From Bacteriovoracales bacterium (GTDB lineage Bacteria > Bdellovibrionota > Bacteriovoracia > Bacteriovoracales > Bacteriovoracaceae), in NCBI GenBank assembly GCA_030149295.1, contig JASBRV010000011.1, forward strand, positions 62,001 through 126,000: DNA of 64,000 nucleotides. The letters are read 5' to 3'. A program made the translations under genes and the position numbers. Shown one piece after another: positions 28,434-36,723 of the stretch. How positions within the stretch are numbered: the stretch's first letter is position 1; every line of letters begins with the position of its first letter. The notes beneath the pieces are model-generated. The model did not search any database. It was given only the letters and a program-made list of their open reading frames with translations, and was not told the origin of the DNA.

Positions 28434-29222
28434 ATGAAGTTCAACTACAACACCCTCGATGTAACACTTCAAAAAGAAACACGCTCACTCACTATCTCCC
28501 TCAATAGACCCGAAAGTAAAAATGCCATAAATATAGAAATGCTTTTTGAATTGGAAAGTCTCTTTGGTTGGTTGACCGGTCACCTCGAAGTTAACGCAGT
28601 TGTCTTAACAGGAAATGGGGATACTTTCTGCAGTGGTTTTGATCAGGATGAGCTCAAAATTATGAGTGAAGAGAAGCTAAAGAAATATATTGCTCGCTTT
28701 CAAAAAGTTGTCATGGGCATGCTTTATCTGCCCCAAACTGTAATCTGTGATTTAAAAGACGGCGCCCAAGGAATGGGAGTGGAACTGGCCCTTGGAGCTG
28801 ATATTAGAGTGTCACGCTCTACTAGTGAAATTCATTTTAATGCTCTCAATAGAGGTTGGGTTCCTTGTGTAGGAGGAATTGGTCTTCTCAGTATTTGGGT
28901 TGGTCAGGCAGCCGCTAGAGCTTGGACCATGGGAAGCGCCAAAGTCGGTGCTTCAGAACAAAGACAAAAGGCCTTCACCACACAGACCTACTCAACGGGA
29001 GAAAGTGCCATCGATAGTCTACTAAAAAATATCTCAACTCAGGCACCTGTCGCCAGAATACAAACCAAAAGAAGCTTTCTAGAATCCATTCTTCCGGAAC
29101 TTCAAAGAACCTTTGAATATGAATCTATTTTTTCTTTTGCATCTATGAAAACAGAAGACTGGAAAAAGGCGGAGGATCAGCCTTTTACAACAGCAAGAGA
29201 ACTGGCAAGAGAGTTGACCTAA
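28434..29222 (+). CDS. Enoyl-CoA hydratase/isomerase family protein, catalytic Glu not evident
   Basis: A crotonase-fold protein of 262 residues from the ATG at 28434, chosen for its AAGGAAGG ribosome site; a TTG at 28404 would add ten residues. The N-terminal SLNRPESKNAINIEM and the oxyanion segment TFCSGFDQDELK and GAQGMGVELALGADIRV are typical. In the next loop, where true hydratases have a catalytic Glu (PExxLG), this protein reads FNALNRGWVPCVGG. Hydratase activity is therefore doubtful, and another crotonase reaction is possible. It converges with the fructosamine-kinase-like gene and overlaps its end by four bases. Confidence 0.8.
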   Translation: MKFNYNTLDVTLQKETRSLTISLNRPESKNAINIEMLFELESLFGWLTGHLEVNAVVLTGNGDTFCSGFDQDELKIMSEEKLKKYIARFQKVVMGMLYLPQTVICDLKDGAQGMGVELALGADIRVSRSTSEIHFNALNRGWVPCVGGIGLLSIWVGQAAARAWTMGSAKVGASEQRQKAFTTQTYSTGESAIDSLLKNISTQAPVARIQTKRSFLESILPELQRTFEYESIFSFASMKTEDWKKAEDQPFTTARELARELT

Positions 29223-30067
29223 GAGCTTTCTAAGCAATTGATTAATTTTTTTGCTTGTTGGTAGTAGCTACCACCAAATAAATTCACGTGATTGAAAATA
29301 TGATAAAGCTGATAGAGGGGTAGCCGCTCTTTATGCCCCTCAACAAGTGGATACTCTTTTTCATAGGCCATAAATTGCTCACTTGGAAAACCTGCGAAGA
29401 GTTTCATCATGGCAATTTCCGCTTCTCGATGGCCAAAATAGCAAGCAGGATCGAAAAGCCAAGGATCTCCATTAATATTAAAAGCATGATTACCGCCCCA
29501 AAGATCTCCATGAATGAGAGAGGTACAACTCTCTTCGACTCTCTCTAGGAGAAGATAATTCTTCTCTTTCACCATTTTTAGGACAGATTCAGAAAAAGAA
29601 AATGATCTTTTTTGGGCCCATTCAAATTGAGGTTTAAGTCGAAAATGCCAAAAAAAATCTGGCCAATGGAAACAGTCGTTTACATTTAACTGGGGGGAAG
29701 CACCGATTGTGTTATCAAATTCCAGCCCCGGTAATCCTCTATGTTTCTGAGAGTTTTTGTGCATTTTAGCCAATTGAGTTCCAAATTTTTTATAGGAATC
29801 CTTTTGTGCTGAATGCTTTTCTTCAAAAGTTAAGATTAGACAATCTTCAAAAACCCCATAGACTTCAGGTGTCTTAAAATAAGGACTTAGGTATTGAAGG
29901 CCTTTTGCCTCCTTTTCAAAATTTTCTCGCCCTTGTCCAGTTTTAAGAAAGTAAGTCCTTCCATCCTCTAACTCAACTTTATAGGCCTTAGAGATAAAGC
30001 CACCACTCACAGAAGAGGTTTTAATGATTTTCAAATCAAAGAAATTGAACCAAGGAAAATCTCTCAT
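29219..30067 (-). CDS. Fructosamine kinase family protein
   Basis: A 282-residue kinase of the fructosamine-3-kinase/APH fold. The catalytic loop HGDLWGGNH is at 186-194 (D188), followed by the metal-binding FDPACYFGHREAE near 210. These enzymes phosphorylate sugar-amine adducts on proteins (deglycation), though bacterial members may act on ribulosamines or other small substrates. It is the last gene of the mevalonate operon, only five bases after the mevalonate kinase-like gene. That is an unexpected partner; no mevalonate role is known for the family. Confidence 0.85.
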   Translation of the reverse strand: MRDFPWFNFFDLKIIKTSSVSGGFISKAYKVELEDGRTYFLKTGQGRENFEKEAKGLQYLSPYFKTPEVYGVFEDCLILTFEEKHSAQKDSYKKFGTQLAKMHKNSQKHRGLPGLEFDNTIGASPQLNVNDCFHWPDFFWHFRLKPQFEWAQKRSFSFSESVLKMVKEKNYLLLERVEESCTSLIHGDLWGGNHAFNINGDPWLFDPACYFGHREAEIAMMKLFAGFPSEQFMAYEKEYPLVEGHKERLPLYQLYHIFNHVNLFGGSYYQQAKKLINCLESS

Positions 30068-30072
30068 CGATT

Positions 30073-30975
30073 TTATACTTTAAAGAGTGGCCGAACCTCG
30101 AAACTAGGAAGTTCTTTTGAAAGGGCCTTAAAGTCTCTTGTAAGACCCATAAGAAAGCCTCCTCCTCCAGCACCACAAAGCTTTAAAAGGTATTTCTTAT
30201 TCTCTAATCCTTCATTCCAAACATCATGATAGAGTTTAGGAATCATAGGAAGGAATTGATCTTGCTGAAAACGACTCAGGGCTTCGAAATTTTCCCATAA
30301 AGATTCATGATTATGTTCTAGAAAATCTTCAATGCAACGATTGGTGATGGGTATGAGCTCATTTTGACAAAGAAAGCTAAATTCCTCACTTTTACACTTT
30401 TCAAGAAAAAGATTTACTAAAGGTTCCGTTTTTCGACTCCTTCCAGTATTGAGAAGAAAAAGAACCATAGAAGAATCAGGGTTTTCCACCAGCTCAATTG
30501 TTTCAAAACCCCTTTCTTGAGTTTTTAAAATGGCTTGATCGAGATAACTCACTAAAGGATCAAAACCACTAGAGCTGCCATGAAAATGAGACTCCATCAA
30601 AGCAAAATATTCCCTCAAAGCAGAGACATTTTTTTCTCCATTTCCATAACGATGATAAAGTGCGGCTACCAAGGCACCGCTACTTCCGACCCCATATCCC
30701 TGCGGAATAGTGCTATCAAAGAAGAGCCCTTGTCCCACATCAAAACTAAAAGAGCTGATATCAAAGGAAAAAGGTAATCCCCCTTCTTGGCCATCTAACT
30801 TTTGTAAATACTTCGCAAGAGCATTTAGCTCTGGATCACGATAGCTTTTATGATCCCTAGCAAAGGCCAAACGTCCTTCAAAAAGGTGATAAGGCATGGC
30901 AAGAGCATTACTTTGTTGGATAACAGAATATTCACCAAAGAGAAGAACTTTAGAGGCGACTGACTGTCCGCTCAT
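30073..30975 (-). CDS. Mevalonate kinase-like GHMP kinase
   Basis: A 300-residue GHMP kinase. The N-terminal SKVLLFGEYSVIQ at 8-20 and the ATP-binding PQGYGVGSSGA at 91-101 match mevalonate kinases of Bacteroidota style. The C-terminal KLCGAGGGGFLMGL motif is intact. It would phosphorylate mevalonate to 5-phosphomevalonate. Its start overlaps the stop of the decarboxylase gene by four bases. The assignment among the GHMP kinases of the operon rests on these motifs and on operon logic. Confidence 0.85.
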   Translation of the reverse strand: MSGQSVASKVLLFGEYSVIQQSNALAMPYHLFEGRLAFARDHKSYRDPELNALAKYLQKLDGQEGGLPFSFDISSFSFDVGQGLFFDSTIPQGYGVGSSGALVAALYHRYGNGEKNVSALREYFALMESHFHGSSSGFDPLVSYLDQAILKTQERGFETIELVENPDSSMVLFLLNTGRSRKTEPLVNLFLEKCKSEEFSFLCQNELIPITNRCIEDFLEHNHESLWENFEALSRFQQDQFLPMIPKLYHDVWNEGLENKKYLLKLCGAGGGGFLMGLTRDFKALSKELPSFEVRPLFKV

Positions 30976-32048
30976 GAAGGAACCATCCTCTTGGGACCTA
31001 GACCCACCTTATCATCGATGAGAGTGCCACCTATTTCTCTTTGACACTTTTGAATGAAATCAAAGCATGGACCTCTCTCTTCTTCAGGATAGAGAATATG
31101 AAGATTTGGGCCTGCATCCAAGGTAAAATAAAGAGCATGACCTGTTTGCACCCGAAACTCTCGAATTTTATGAATTAAAGTAATGGTGTCAGGCTCCATA
31201 AGAAGATAACCAGGACGAGAGGCCATCATCATTGCATGAAGAGTTAGAGCTTCCTCCTCTACAAGTGAGCCCAAATGATTCCACTGCCCCTCTTTTAACC
31301 ATTGAAGCGCGTAGCTCCAGTTTTCTAAAGCGTGATTAAAGCGCGCTTTGGCATAAGGGTTGTTATCCATAAGACCATGGCCTGCACGGGAAGAAACCTT
31401 TTTTTCCTTAGAGCTCACAACGAAAATGGTGTCGTGCATGCTTTGAAACAGAGGATGGATCTCAACTGGTGTGGCAGAATCATTATGAAAACTCTGATCG
31501 TCTGGCAATTGATAATTTCCTGGTGCTTTGCCAAAGCCCCAAGACGCTGCATAAGGAAAGAGCGAGCGGCAAGCACTCCCACTTCCTAGCCGTGCGTAAA
31601 AACTAGCTCTAGAATAAAATTTATTAGTAAAAGAATCGCTATGATCATTGAGAAGGCTATCAAGTTCCACTAGGCAACAGCTCAAAGCGGCCATAGAACT
31701 GGCACTTGAAGCAATACCTGCACTATGAGGGAAGGAGTTTGAAGTTTCCAATTGAAAACTCACCTCTTTTAACCAAGGAAGATAGCTAGATACATGATCA
31801 AAGAATTTTTCAATCTTCGGAACAAAACTAGGCATCTTTTGTCCCTCAAAAAAGAGCTCAATCCATTTTTCTTTTTTAGGAAAAACAGTAATTTTAGCCT
31901 TTGTTTTAGCTTCAGTTAAGGTGAGACTGACTGAAGGATTGGCAGGAACTTGAATACCCGGAAGTTTGCCCCAGTATTTTACGAGGGCAATATTTGAAGG
32001 GGCTTCCCAGCTAGCACTCTGGTCATAAAGCTTTTGATAATCCATCAA
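30972..32048 (-). CDS. mvaD: Diphosphomevalonate decarboxylase
   Basis: A 358-residue GHMP-fold enzyme that decarboxylates 5-diphosphomevalonate to isopentenyl diphosphate using ATP. The hallmark APSNIALVKYWGK is at 16-28, followed by NPSVSLTL. The substrate loop SAGIASSASSMAALSCCL is near 110, and the catalytic Asp region TLDAGPNLHIL is near 312. It sits between the GYDIA-type kinase and the mevalonate kinase genes with four-base overlaps on both sides. Confidence 0.93.
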   Translation of the reverse strand: MMDYQKLYDQSASWEAPSNIALVKYWGKLPGIQVPANPSVSLTLTEAKTKAKITVFPKKEKWIELFFEGQKMPSFVPKIEKFFDHVSSYLPWLKEVSFQLETSNSFPHSAGIASSASSMAALSCCLVELDSLLNDHSDSFTNKFYSRASFYARLGSGSACRSLFPYAASWGFGKAPGNYQLPDDQSFHNDSATPVEIHPLFQSMHDTIFVVSSKEKKVSSRAGHGLMDNNPYAKARFNHALENWSYALQWLKEGQWNHLGSLVEEEALTLHAMMMASRPGYLLMEPDTITLIHKIREFRVQTGHALYFTLDAGPNLHILYPEEERGPCFDFIQKCQREIGGTLIDDKVGLGPKRMVPS

Positions 32049-33097
32049 TGCACAAGGTCGCTTTGTTTTTCAAGGGGTAGAGTTTGAGGTGTTTTCAGAA
32101 TCAACTCAGAAAAAGGAATGATGATATCAAGTCCCTTTGCCTCGAAATATTCGCGTAATTCTTGAGGAGAACCCTTACAAGTAGCAATGATGAAGTCCCC
32201 TCCCCATGCTCCTAAAGATTTCACCTCTCCTTTAAAGTCTTTAAACTTCTCTTCTTTCACACTAGGAAGACCTAACTGTACAGAGAGAAGCTGCTCATGA
32301 GAGCGTAGAAGATGCTCAAACTCATTTAAGTCACTTGCTTCAAGCATTTCTCGACTGAGTGCTGATACCTCACGCACAACATCTCGTGGAAAAGGCTGTT
32401 TACTTTTAAAGTAATCAATCGCCTCGCGGCTATCTTTCTTTTTTCCTAGGTACACAAAGTAAAGATCTTCATGAAAGGAAGGATAAAAAGAAACGGGGCC
32501 ATACTTTGGCCCATTTTTATCCAACTCGTAAGTGATAGGTCCATCGCTACCAGCGCAGGCAATATCATAACCACTACCACCGTGAGTGTTAAAGAGGAGT
32601 TCGAAGGGACTGATATAAGCCCATTGAGCGATATTATAAATAAGGGTAGAAGAACTTCCTAGCCCCCAATCAAGCGGAAAGCCTAAGCGTGTTTCGACAT
32701 AAACATCCTGCTCTTCTCTAAGAAAGTGCTTATTTTGAACCCTTGCCTGACGCAACACCTTTTGTAAGAAAAGGACTTCTTCACTAGGGTTTTCATCCAT
32801 AATATTGAAATGCCAAAATTCAAAATGGGCCTCAAGCCAAAGATTCCCATTCACATCAAAAGATTTCCAAGTAAGTTTGGGATCAAAGCTTTGTGAGTAT
32901 CGAATTCCCATAGACTGACCAACAGTTGTCGGTAAGGCAATGCCGGTAGCACCATCTAAAACAAAATACTCTCCCGTAAGCAAAAGTTTTCCATGACCAT
33001 AATAGAACTGGTCAAACTTCTCTGCGGGACTTGGTTTGCTTTCTTCTTTCGTTATCATATAGGCTTTATCAAAACCTTCTACTTTTGTTCCACTCAC
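32045..33097 (-). CDS. GYDIA family GHMP kinase (candidate phosphomevalonate kinase)
   Basis: A 350-residue GHMP kinase with HGKLLLTGEYFVLDGA at 35-50, the ATP loop DWGLGSSSTL at 143-152, and the name-giving GYDIACAGSDGP at 176-187. This subfamily is found in mevalonate operons of Bacteroidota. The pathway here needs a phosphomevalonate kinase and no other candidate is present, so I assign that role by elimination. About 30 extra residues precede the core; an internal start is possible. It overlaps the HMG-CoA reductase stop by one base and the decarboxylase start by four. Confidence 0.85.
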   Translation of the reverse strand: MSGTKVEGFDKAYMITKEESKPSPAEKFDQFYYGHGKLLLTGEYFVLDGATGIALPTTVGQSMGIRYSQSFDPKLTWKSFDVNGNLWLEAHFEFWHFNIMDENPSEEVLFLQKVLRQARVQNKHFLREEQDVYVETRLGFPLDWGLGSSSTLIYNIAQWAYISPFELLFNTHGGSGYDIACAGSDGPITYELDKNGPKYGPVSFYPSFHEDLYFVYLGKKKDSREAIDYFKSKQPFPRDVVREVSALSREMLEASDLNEFEHLLRSHEQLLSVQLGLPSVKEEKFKDFKGEVKSLGAWGGDFIIATCKGSPQELREYFEAKGLDIIIPFSELILKTPQTLPLEKQSDLVH

Positions 33098-34500
33098 TAT
33101 TGGTAGCTCCGAAGATTTTTTACAAATTCACTGACAGCACTAAAAGAAATGACTTCATCTTCAAAATGGATACGTGCTTTTTCTCTTTCTTCTTCATTCG
33201 TTTCCAAATGATTTAAAATATTCATAAGGTGCATTTTCATATGACCCTTTTGAATACCGGTTGTTGTTAAAGAGCGTACGGCAGCAAAGTTTTGTGCCAG
33301 TCCAGTAACAGCTACAATGGCCATAAGCTCCTTAGCACTCGGATTACCAAGAAGCTCTAAGCTCATTTTTGCCAGAGGATGAAGTGCAGTCAAACCACCA
33401 ACAGTTCCCAGTGAGAGAGGGATTTCTATTTCAAAATGAAAGTGACCATTTTCTACACGACAGTGGGTAAGACTTTTATATTCGCCCGATCTTGCTGCAT
33501 AGGTATGAGCACAAGCTTCTACCGCACGAAAGTCATTGCCTGTCGCTAAAATGACAGAATCAATCCCATTCATTATGCCCTTATTATGAGTTGTCGCTCG
33601 GTTCACATCCATTTCGGCAATACGAACACTCTTAGAAAACTTTTTAGCAAAATGTTCAGGAGACATGCCAAGGCTCTTATCGGCAAGCTGCTCAACAGGG
33701 CAATCGACCCAGGCCTTCACCAAACACTCAGGAGTGTAATTAGACAAAATGGCCATGATGACTTCAAAGTCCTCTTCTCTCTCCATTTTGAGGTCTTTGG
33801 CGACGAGAATATTGAGTTCTTTTCCTAGGGCCTCAAGAACAGAATTGATGAAGTTAGCCCCCATCGCATCGCATGTTTCAAACTCTGCCCATAATTGGAA
33901 ATATCCCTCTTCTTTATGGGTTAAATCCTTAAGGCTTAAACTTGTGAGACCACCACCACGCTCCTCCATATTGGAAGTGAGAGGAGCGACGACTTTAAAG
34001 AGATGGGATTTATATTGATTAAAAAGCTTTTTAAGCTCTTTGGGCTCTCCTGAAAAATGAAGGTGAACCTGACCCACTTTCTTAGTGGAAAGGATTTCAG
34101 CTTTAAAGCCCCCACGTTCCATCCAAAATTTAGCAGCTTTCGAAGCAGCCGCAACGACGCTAGACTCTTCAATCACCATGGGAACACAATAATTCTCGCC
34201 ATTAATGACAATATTGGGAGCCACTCCAAAGGGAAGAACAAAATTGGATAATGTATTTTCTGAAAATTCATCTAGCGTTTTTTGAAGTTTTTCATTCTTA
34301 TGCCAAAAAGACTTTAGCAACTCTTTTTGATCACTTTCCTGCTCTAAAAACTTGGAGAGAATGAGGTCAATTTTTTCTTCTTTAGAAAGTTTAGAAAAAC
34401 CTCTCATGACAGATTCATCACGACTGGTAGGTTCCTTTGAACCAGGGCTTTCTAGGACTTGAGTCATTTCTTTTGCTTCCTTCTTACCACCCATAGACAA
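33097..34500 (-). CDS. mvaA: Hydroxymethylglutaryl-CoA reductase, class II type
   Basis: A 467-residue soluble HMG-CoA reductase forming mevalonate. The core begins MRGFSKLSKEEKI at about residue 32, which is where most class II enzymes start; the 31 residues before it are an extension or an over-called start. The substrate motif VIEESSVVAAAS is near 110, CDAMGANF near 213, and the nucleotide-site GIMNGIDSVILATGND near 308. There are no membrane helices. The direction is normally reductive in an operon with decarboxylase and isomerase. HMG-CoA synthase is not in the window. Confidence 0.93.
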   Translation of the reverse strand: MSMGGKKEAKEMTQVLESPGSKEPTSRDESVMRGFSKLSKEEKIDLILSKFLEQESDQKELLKSFWHKNEKLQKTLDEFSENTLSNFVLPFGVAPNIVINGENYCVPMVIEESSVVAAASKAAKFWMERGGFKAEILSTKKVGQVHLHFSGEPKELKKLFNQYKSHLFKVVAPLTSNMEERGGGLTSLSLKDLTHKEEGYFQLWAEFETCDAMGANFINSVLEALGKELNILVAKDLKMEREEDFEVIMAILSNYTPECLVKAWVDCPVEQLADKSLGMSPEHFAKKFSKSVRIAEMDVNRATTHNKGIMNGIDSVILATGNDFRAVEACAHTYAARSGEYKSLTHCRVENGHFHFEIEIPLSLGTVGGLTALHPLAKMSLELLGNPSAKELMAIVAVTGLAQNFAAVRSLTTTGIQKGHMKMHLMNILNHLETNEEEREKARIHFEDEVISFSAVSEFVKNLRSYQ

Positions 34501-34504
34501 AATC

Positions 34505-35551
34505 CTATTGTTTCAGTTGCTTTGCCTTCAGGAAGTAAGTGGCCATGGTGAGTCCCTCTAATTCTCTTTGAACATACCTATCCAACTCTTCGTAGCTAAC
34601 GGCCGCTGCTTTCAAAAATGGCTTTGCCATTCCATAAAGCGAAGCGGCTTTTAAGTTCTCTCGAAGGTAGTGCCCTTGTAAGAAGGAGCGTATGCCACCA
34701 GAGATAATAAAGGTGGTCTCAACTAAGCCTCTGTCTTCAATTATTTTATTGACGTTAGTTACCATTTCAGAGGCACTATGGCCAACAAAGCAAAGCTCCT
34801 GCGACTTATCTAAACATTTGTTATCATTAAGTTCTTTGGGTCTTTTCCCCTCTAAAACACTAAAGTTAGTGCCTCCAAAAGCCGCAAATTCAACAAGAGG
34901 CACTTTGAGGTCGATGAGGGCCCGAAGGCTCTCCGGTCCCATTCCTTGCCCCACTTCTTTAACACCTAAAGTCAAATTTTTGGGCAATACCTCTTGAATG
35001 TTCTTAATCAATTCTAAGGGAGAGCGCTGCCAACGATCACCTTCCGGTTGATACCATTCTTGAAGAGGATTGATATGAAGAAAGAGGCCATCGACTTTGA
35101 GTTTTTCGAGGATATGCAAAACTCGCTCGAGGCGGTCTTTGTGCCATTGCTCTTCTAACTGGGCAATGCCAAAATTGGCATAGAGCACGCCCTCTTCGCC
35201 AATAAGACCTCTAAGGTCAAAATCTGAAAAATATTCATCACTATCTAAAAGAGGTCGGCAAGATCCTAGACCCATTCCAAGGCCGTATTTTCCTGCAACT
35301 TTGGCGAGATTCTTATTAATAGGGCCCGCCTCGCCTGTTCCTCCCGTCATAGAGCTAATCCACAAGGGAGCTTTGACAACTTTATTGGCAATTTTAATCT
35401 CTGGAAGATCAATGGCCATTTTTGGAAAGCCTGAAAGCAAGGGTTCATAATCAAAGTACCTCACCATCTCTGTAACGTTAGTCTGTGCGACCTCTGCCAT
35501 AGAGAGATGGTGGGATTTTCTTTGCGGGCTGTCTTTATTGCTTTCAGTCAT
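34505..35551 (-). CDS. fni: Type 2 isopentenyl-diphosphate delta-isomerase
   Basis: A 348-residue FMN-dependent isomerase interconverting IPP and DMAPP. The N-terminal RKSHHLSMA, then PLWISSMTGGTGEAG near 62 and LGLGSCRP-type loop near 97 are characteristic. HINPLQEWYQPEGD near 158 holds the metal-binding residues, and FAAFGGTNF near 225 and ISGGIRSFLQG near 284 complete the flavin/phosphate site. It is the first gene of the six-gene mevalonate operon, four bases before the reductase gene. Confidence 0.94.
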   Translation of the reverse strand: MTESNKDSPQRKSHHLSMAEVAQTNVTEMVRYFDYEPLLSGFPKMAIDLPEIKIANKVVKAPLWISSMTGGTGEAGPINKNLAKVAGKYGLGMGLGSCRPLLDSDEYFSDFDLRGLIGEEGVLYANFGIAQLEEQWHKDRLERVLHILEKLKVDGLFLHINPLQEWYQPEGDRWQRSPLELIKNIQEVLPKNLTLGVKEVGQGMGPESLRALIDLKVPLVEFAAFGGTNFSVLEGKRPKELNDNKCLDKSQELCFVGHSASEMVTNVNKIIEDRGLVETTFIISGGIRSFLQGHYLRENLKAASLYGMAKPFLKAAAVSYEELDRYVQRELEGLTMATYFLKAKQLKQ

Positions 35552-35584
35552 AAAGATCCTTTAACCATTTGTATCATTTTTAAA

Positions 35585-35632
35585 ATGCCCTCAATGCTTA
35601 AACTATGAGACAAGGGTCTGAAAAGAGGGCAT
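35585..35632 (-). promoter_or_regulatory. Inverted repeat in the leader of the mevalonate operon
   Basis: ATGCCCTC (35585-35592) and GAGGGCAT (35625-35632) are perfect 8-base inverted arms 32 bases apart, starting 34 bases upstream of the isomerase ATG. They could form a stem in the 5' leader or be a two-part protein site. No known riboswitch consensus is recognised. Confidence 0.3.
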
Positions 35633-35693
35633 GGTAAGGAATTGCCTAATATATGACCAAAGAGTCCATAAAATCTCTTACGCTCTCACTAAA

Positions 35694-36620
35694 TTAGAGC
35701 GAAATATACGTTTCACCAAGGTTTTCCTCGATAACACTTAAGACCTGACCATTAGCTCCTTTTACAGGAGTTGAACGGTACCAAGAAGCCTTTCTGCGCC
35801 CAGCTGCACGATCCTCAGGGCTATGTCTTTCGGCCCAGATGCCAGCAGCACTTTTCCAGTAGTGAGCCCCCTCATAAACCTTTCTCGTTTCTTCCTCAGT
35901 TTCAAAGCTTTGAAATTGAGGAGAATTTTGACCAGTGGCAACAGCTGCTTGGCAGCCAGATACCTCAGTAAAGGTCTTGGCAAATTTCGCTGAAATATTA
36001 CAAGAGTAAAATTGAGCAACACATAGATTACAAAATTTAATATTTCCTTCTTCTATTTCTTCACGAAGACTTACTTCAAGAGTACGTGCACCTGCACGAG
36101 CGAGTGATCTAGGAAGGTCTCCGCCTGTTGCGTAGAGACCATTAAATCCTCTATCACCAGAAAGACCGGAGCCTTCACCAGGACGACCACCAGAGGCCCA
36201 ACCATGAGAGAGAGAAGTAATTTTACCAATACATCCATAATCTCTCGTATATCTTCTTAGGACCTTGATAAATTGAGGGCCATTTCTCCACTCATAGCTT
36301 TGATCATGATTTCTTTTACCAAGGATATTAAGGAAGGCTTGATCATCATTTCCATCTTTAATGAGAGTCATACCGAAGTCATTACCATCAAATTGAATAA
36401 GACCAAGATCATCTTTTCTTTGAGTGATGCCATTTTTCTTCATGAAATCACTTCTATATTTTTCTGCTTGGGGTTTTTTCCCTACATACAGAGGAAGGCC
36501 CTCACCATGATAGCTGGTGTAAATGTCCTCAGACAGTCTCGCTCTAATACGATCGAAAAGACTCGCTTCGGCCTGTAAGGTGAATAGAATAGCTAGGGAT
36601 AGGGGTAAAATTCCTTTCAT
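35694..36620 (-). CDS. Secreted protein, possible caspase-like fold, unknown function
   Basis: A 308-residue protein from the ATG at 36620, chosen because a signal peptide (MKGILPLSLAILF, cut after AEA) and a GAGAGA ribosome site follow from it; the longer frame would run into the neighbouring methyltransferase gene. The middle shows KITSLSHGWASGG (H139) and QFYSCNISAKFAKTFTEVSG (C207). This spacing and wording recall the His-Gly and Cys elements of caspase-fold hydrolases such as CHAT and C25. Seven cysteines suggest disulfides. The family is not recognised; the fold is a hypothesis. It lies alone on the minus strand between the mevalonate operon and the methyltransferase gene. Confidence 0.6.
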   Translation of the reverse strand: MKGILPLSLAILFTLQAEASLFDRIRARLSEDIYTSYHGEGLPLYVGKKPQAEKYRSDFMKKNGITQRKDDLGLIQFDGNDFGMTLIKDGNDDQAFLNILGKRNHDQSYEWRNGPQFIKVLRRYTRDYGCIGKITSLSHGWASGGRPGEGSGLSGDRGFNGLYATGGDLPRSLARAGARTLEVSLREEIEEGNIKFCNLCVAQFYSCNISAKFAKTFTEVSGCQAAVATGQNSPQFQSFETEEETRKVYEGAHYWKSAAGIWAERHSPEDRAAGRRKASWYRSTPVKGANGQVLSVIEENLGETYISL

Positions 36621-36723
36621 GTGATTCTCTCTTTTTCGGGTGTGAATAGTGTGTGAACAGGTACTTACCTTAAAAGAAGCAGCGCAAAAAGGGGTAATGA
36701 ATAAGTTACTTACCCTAAGTACC

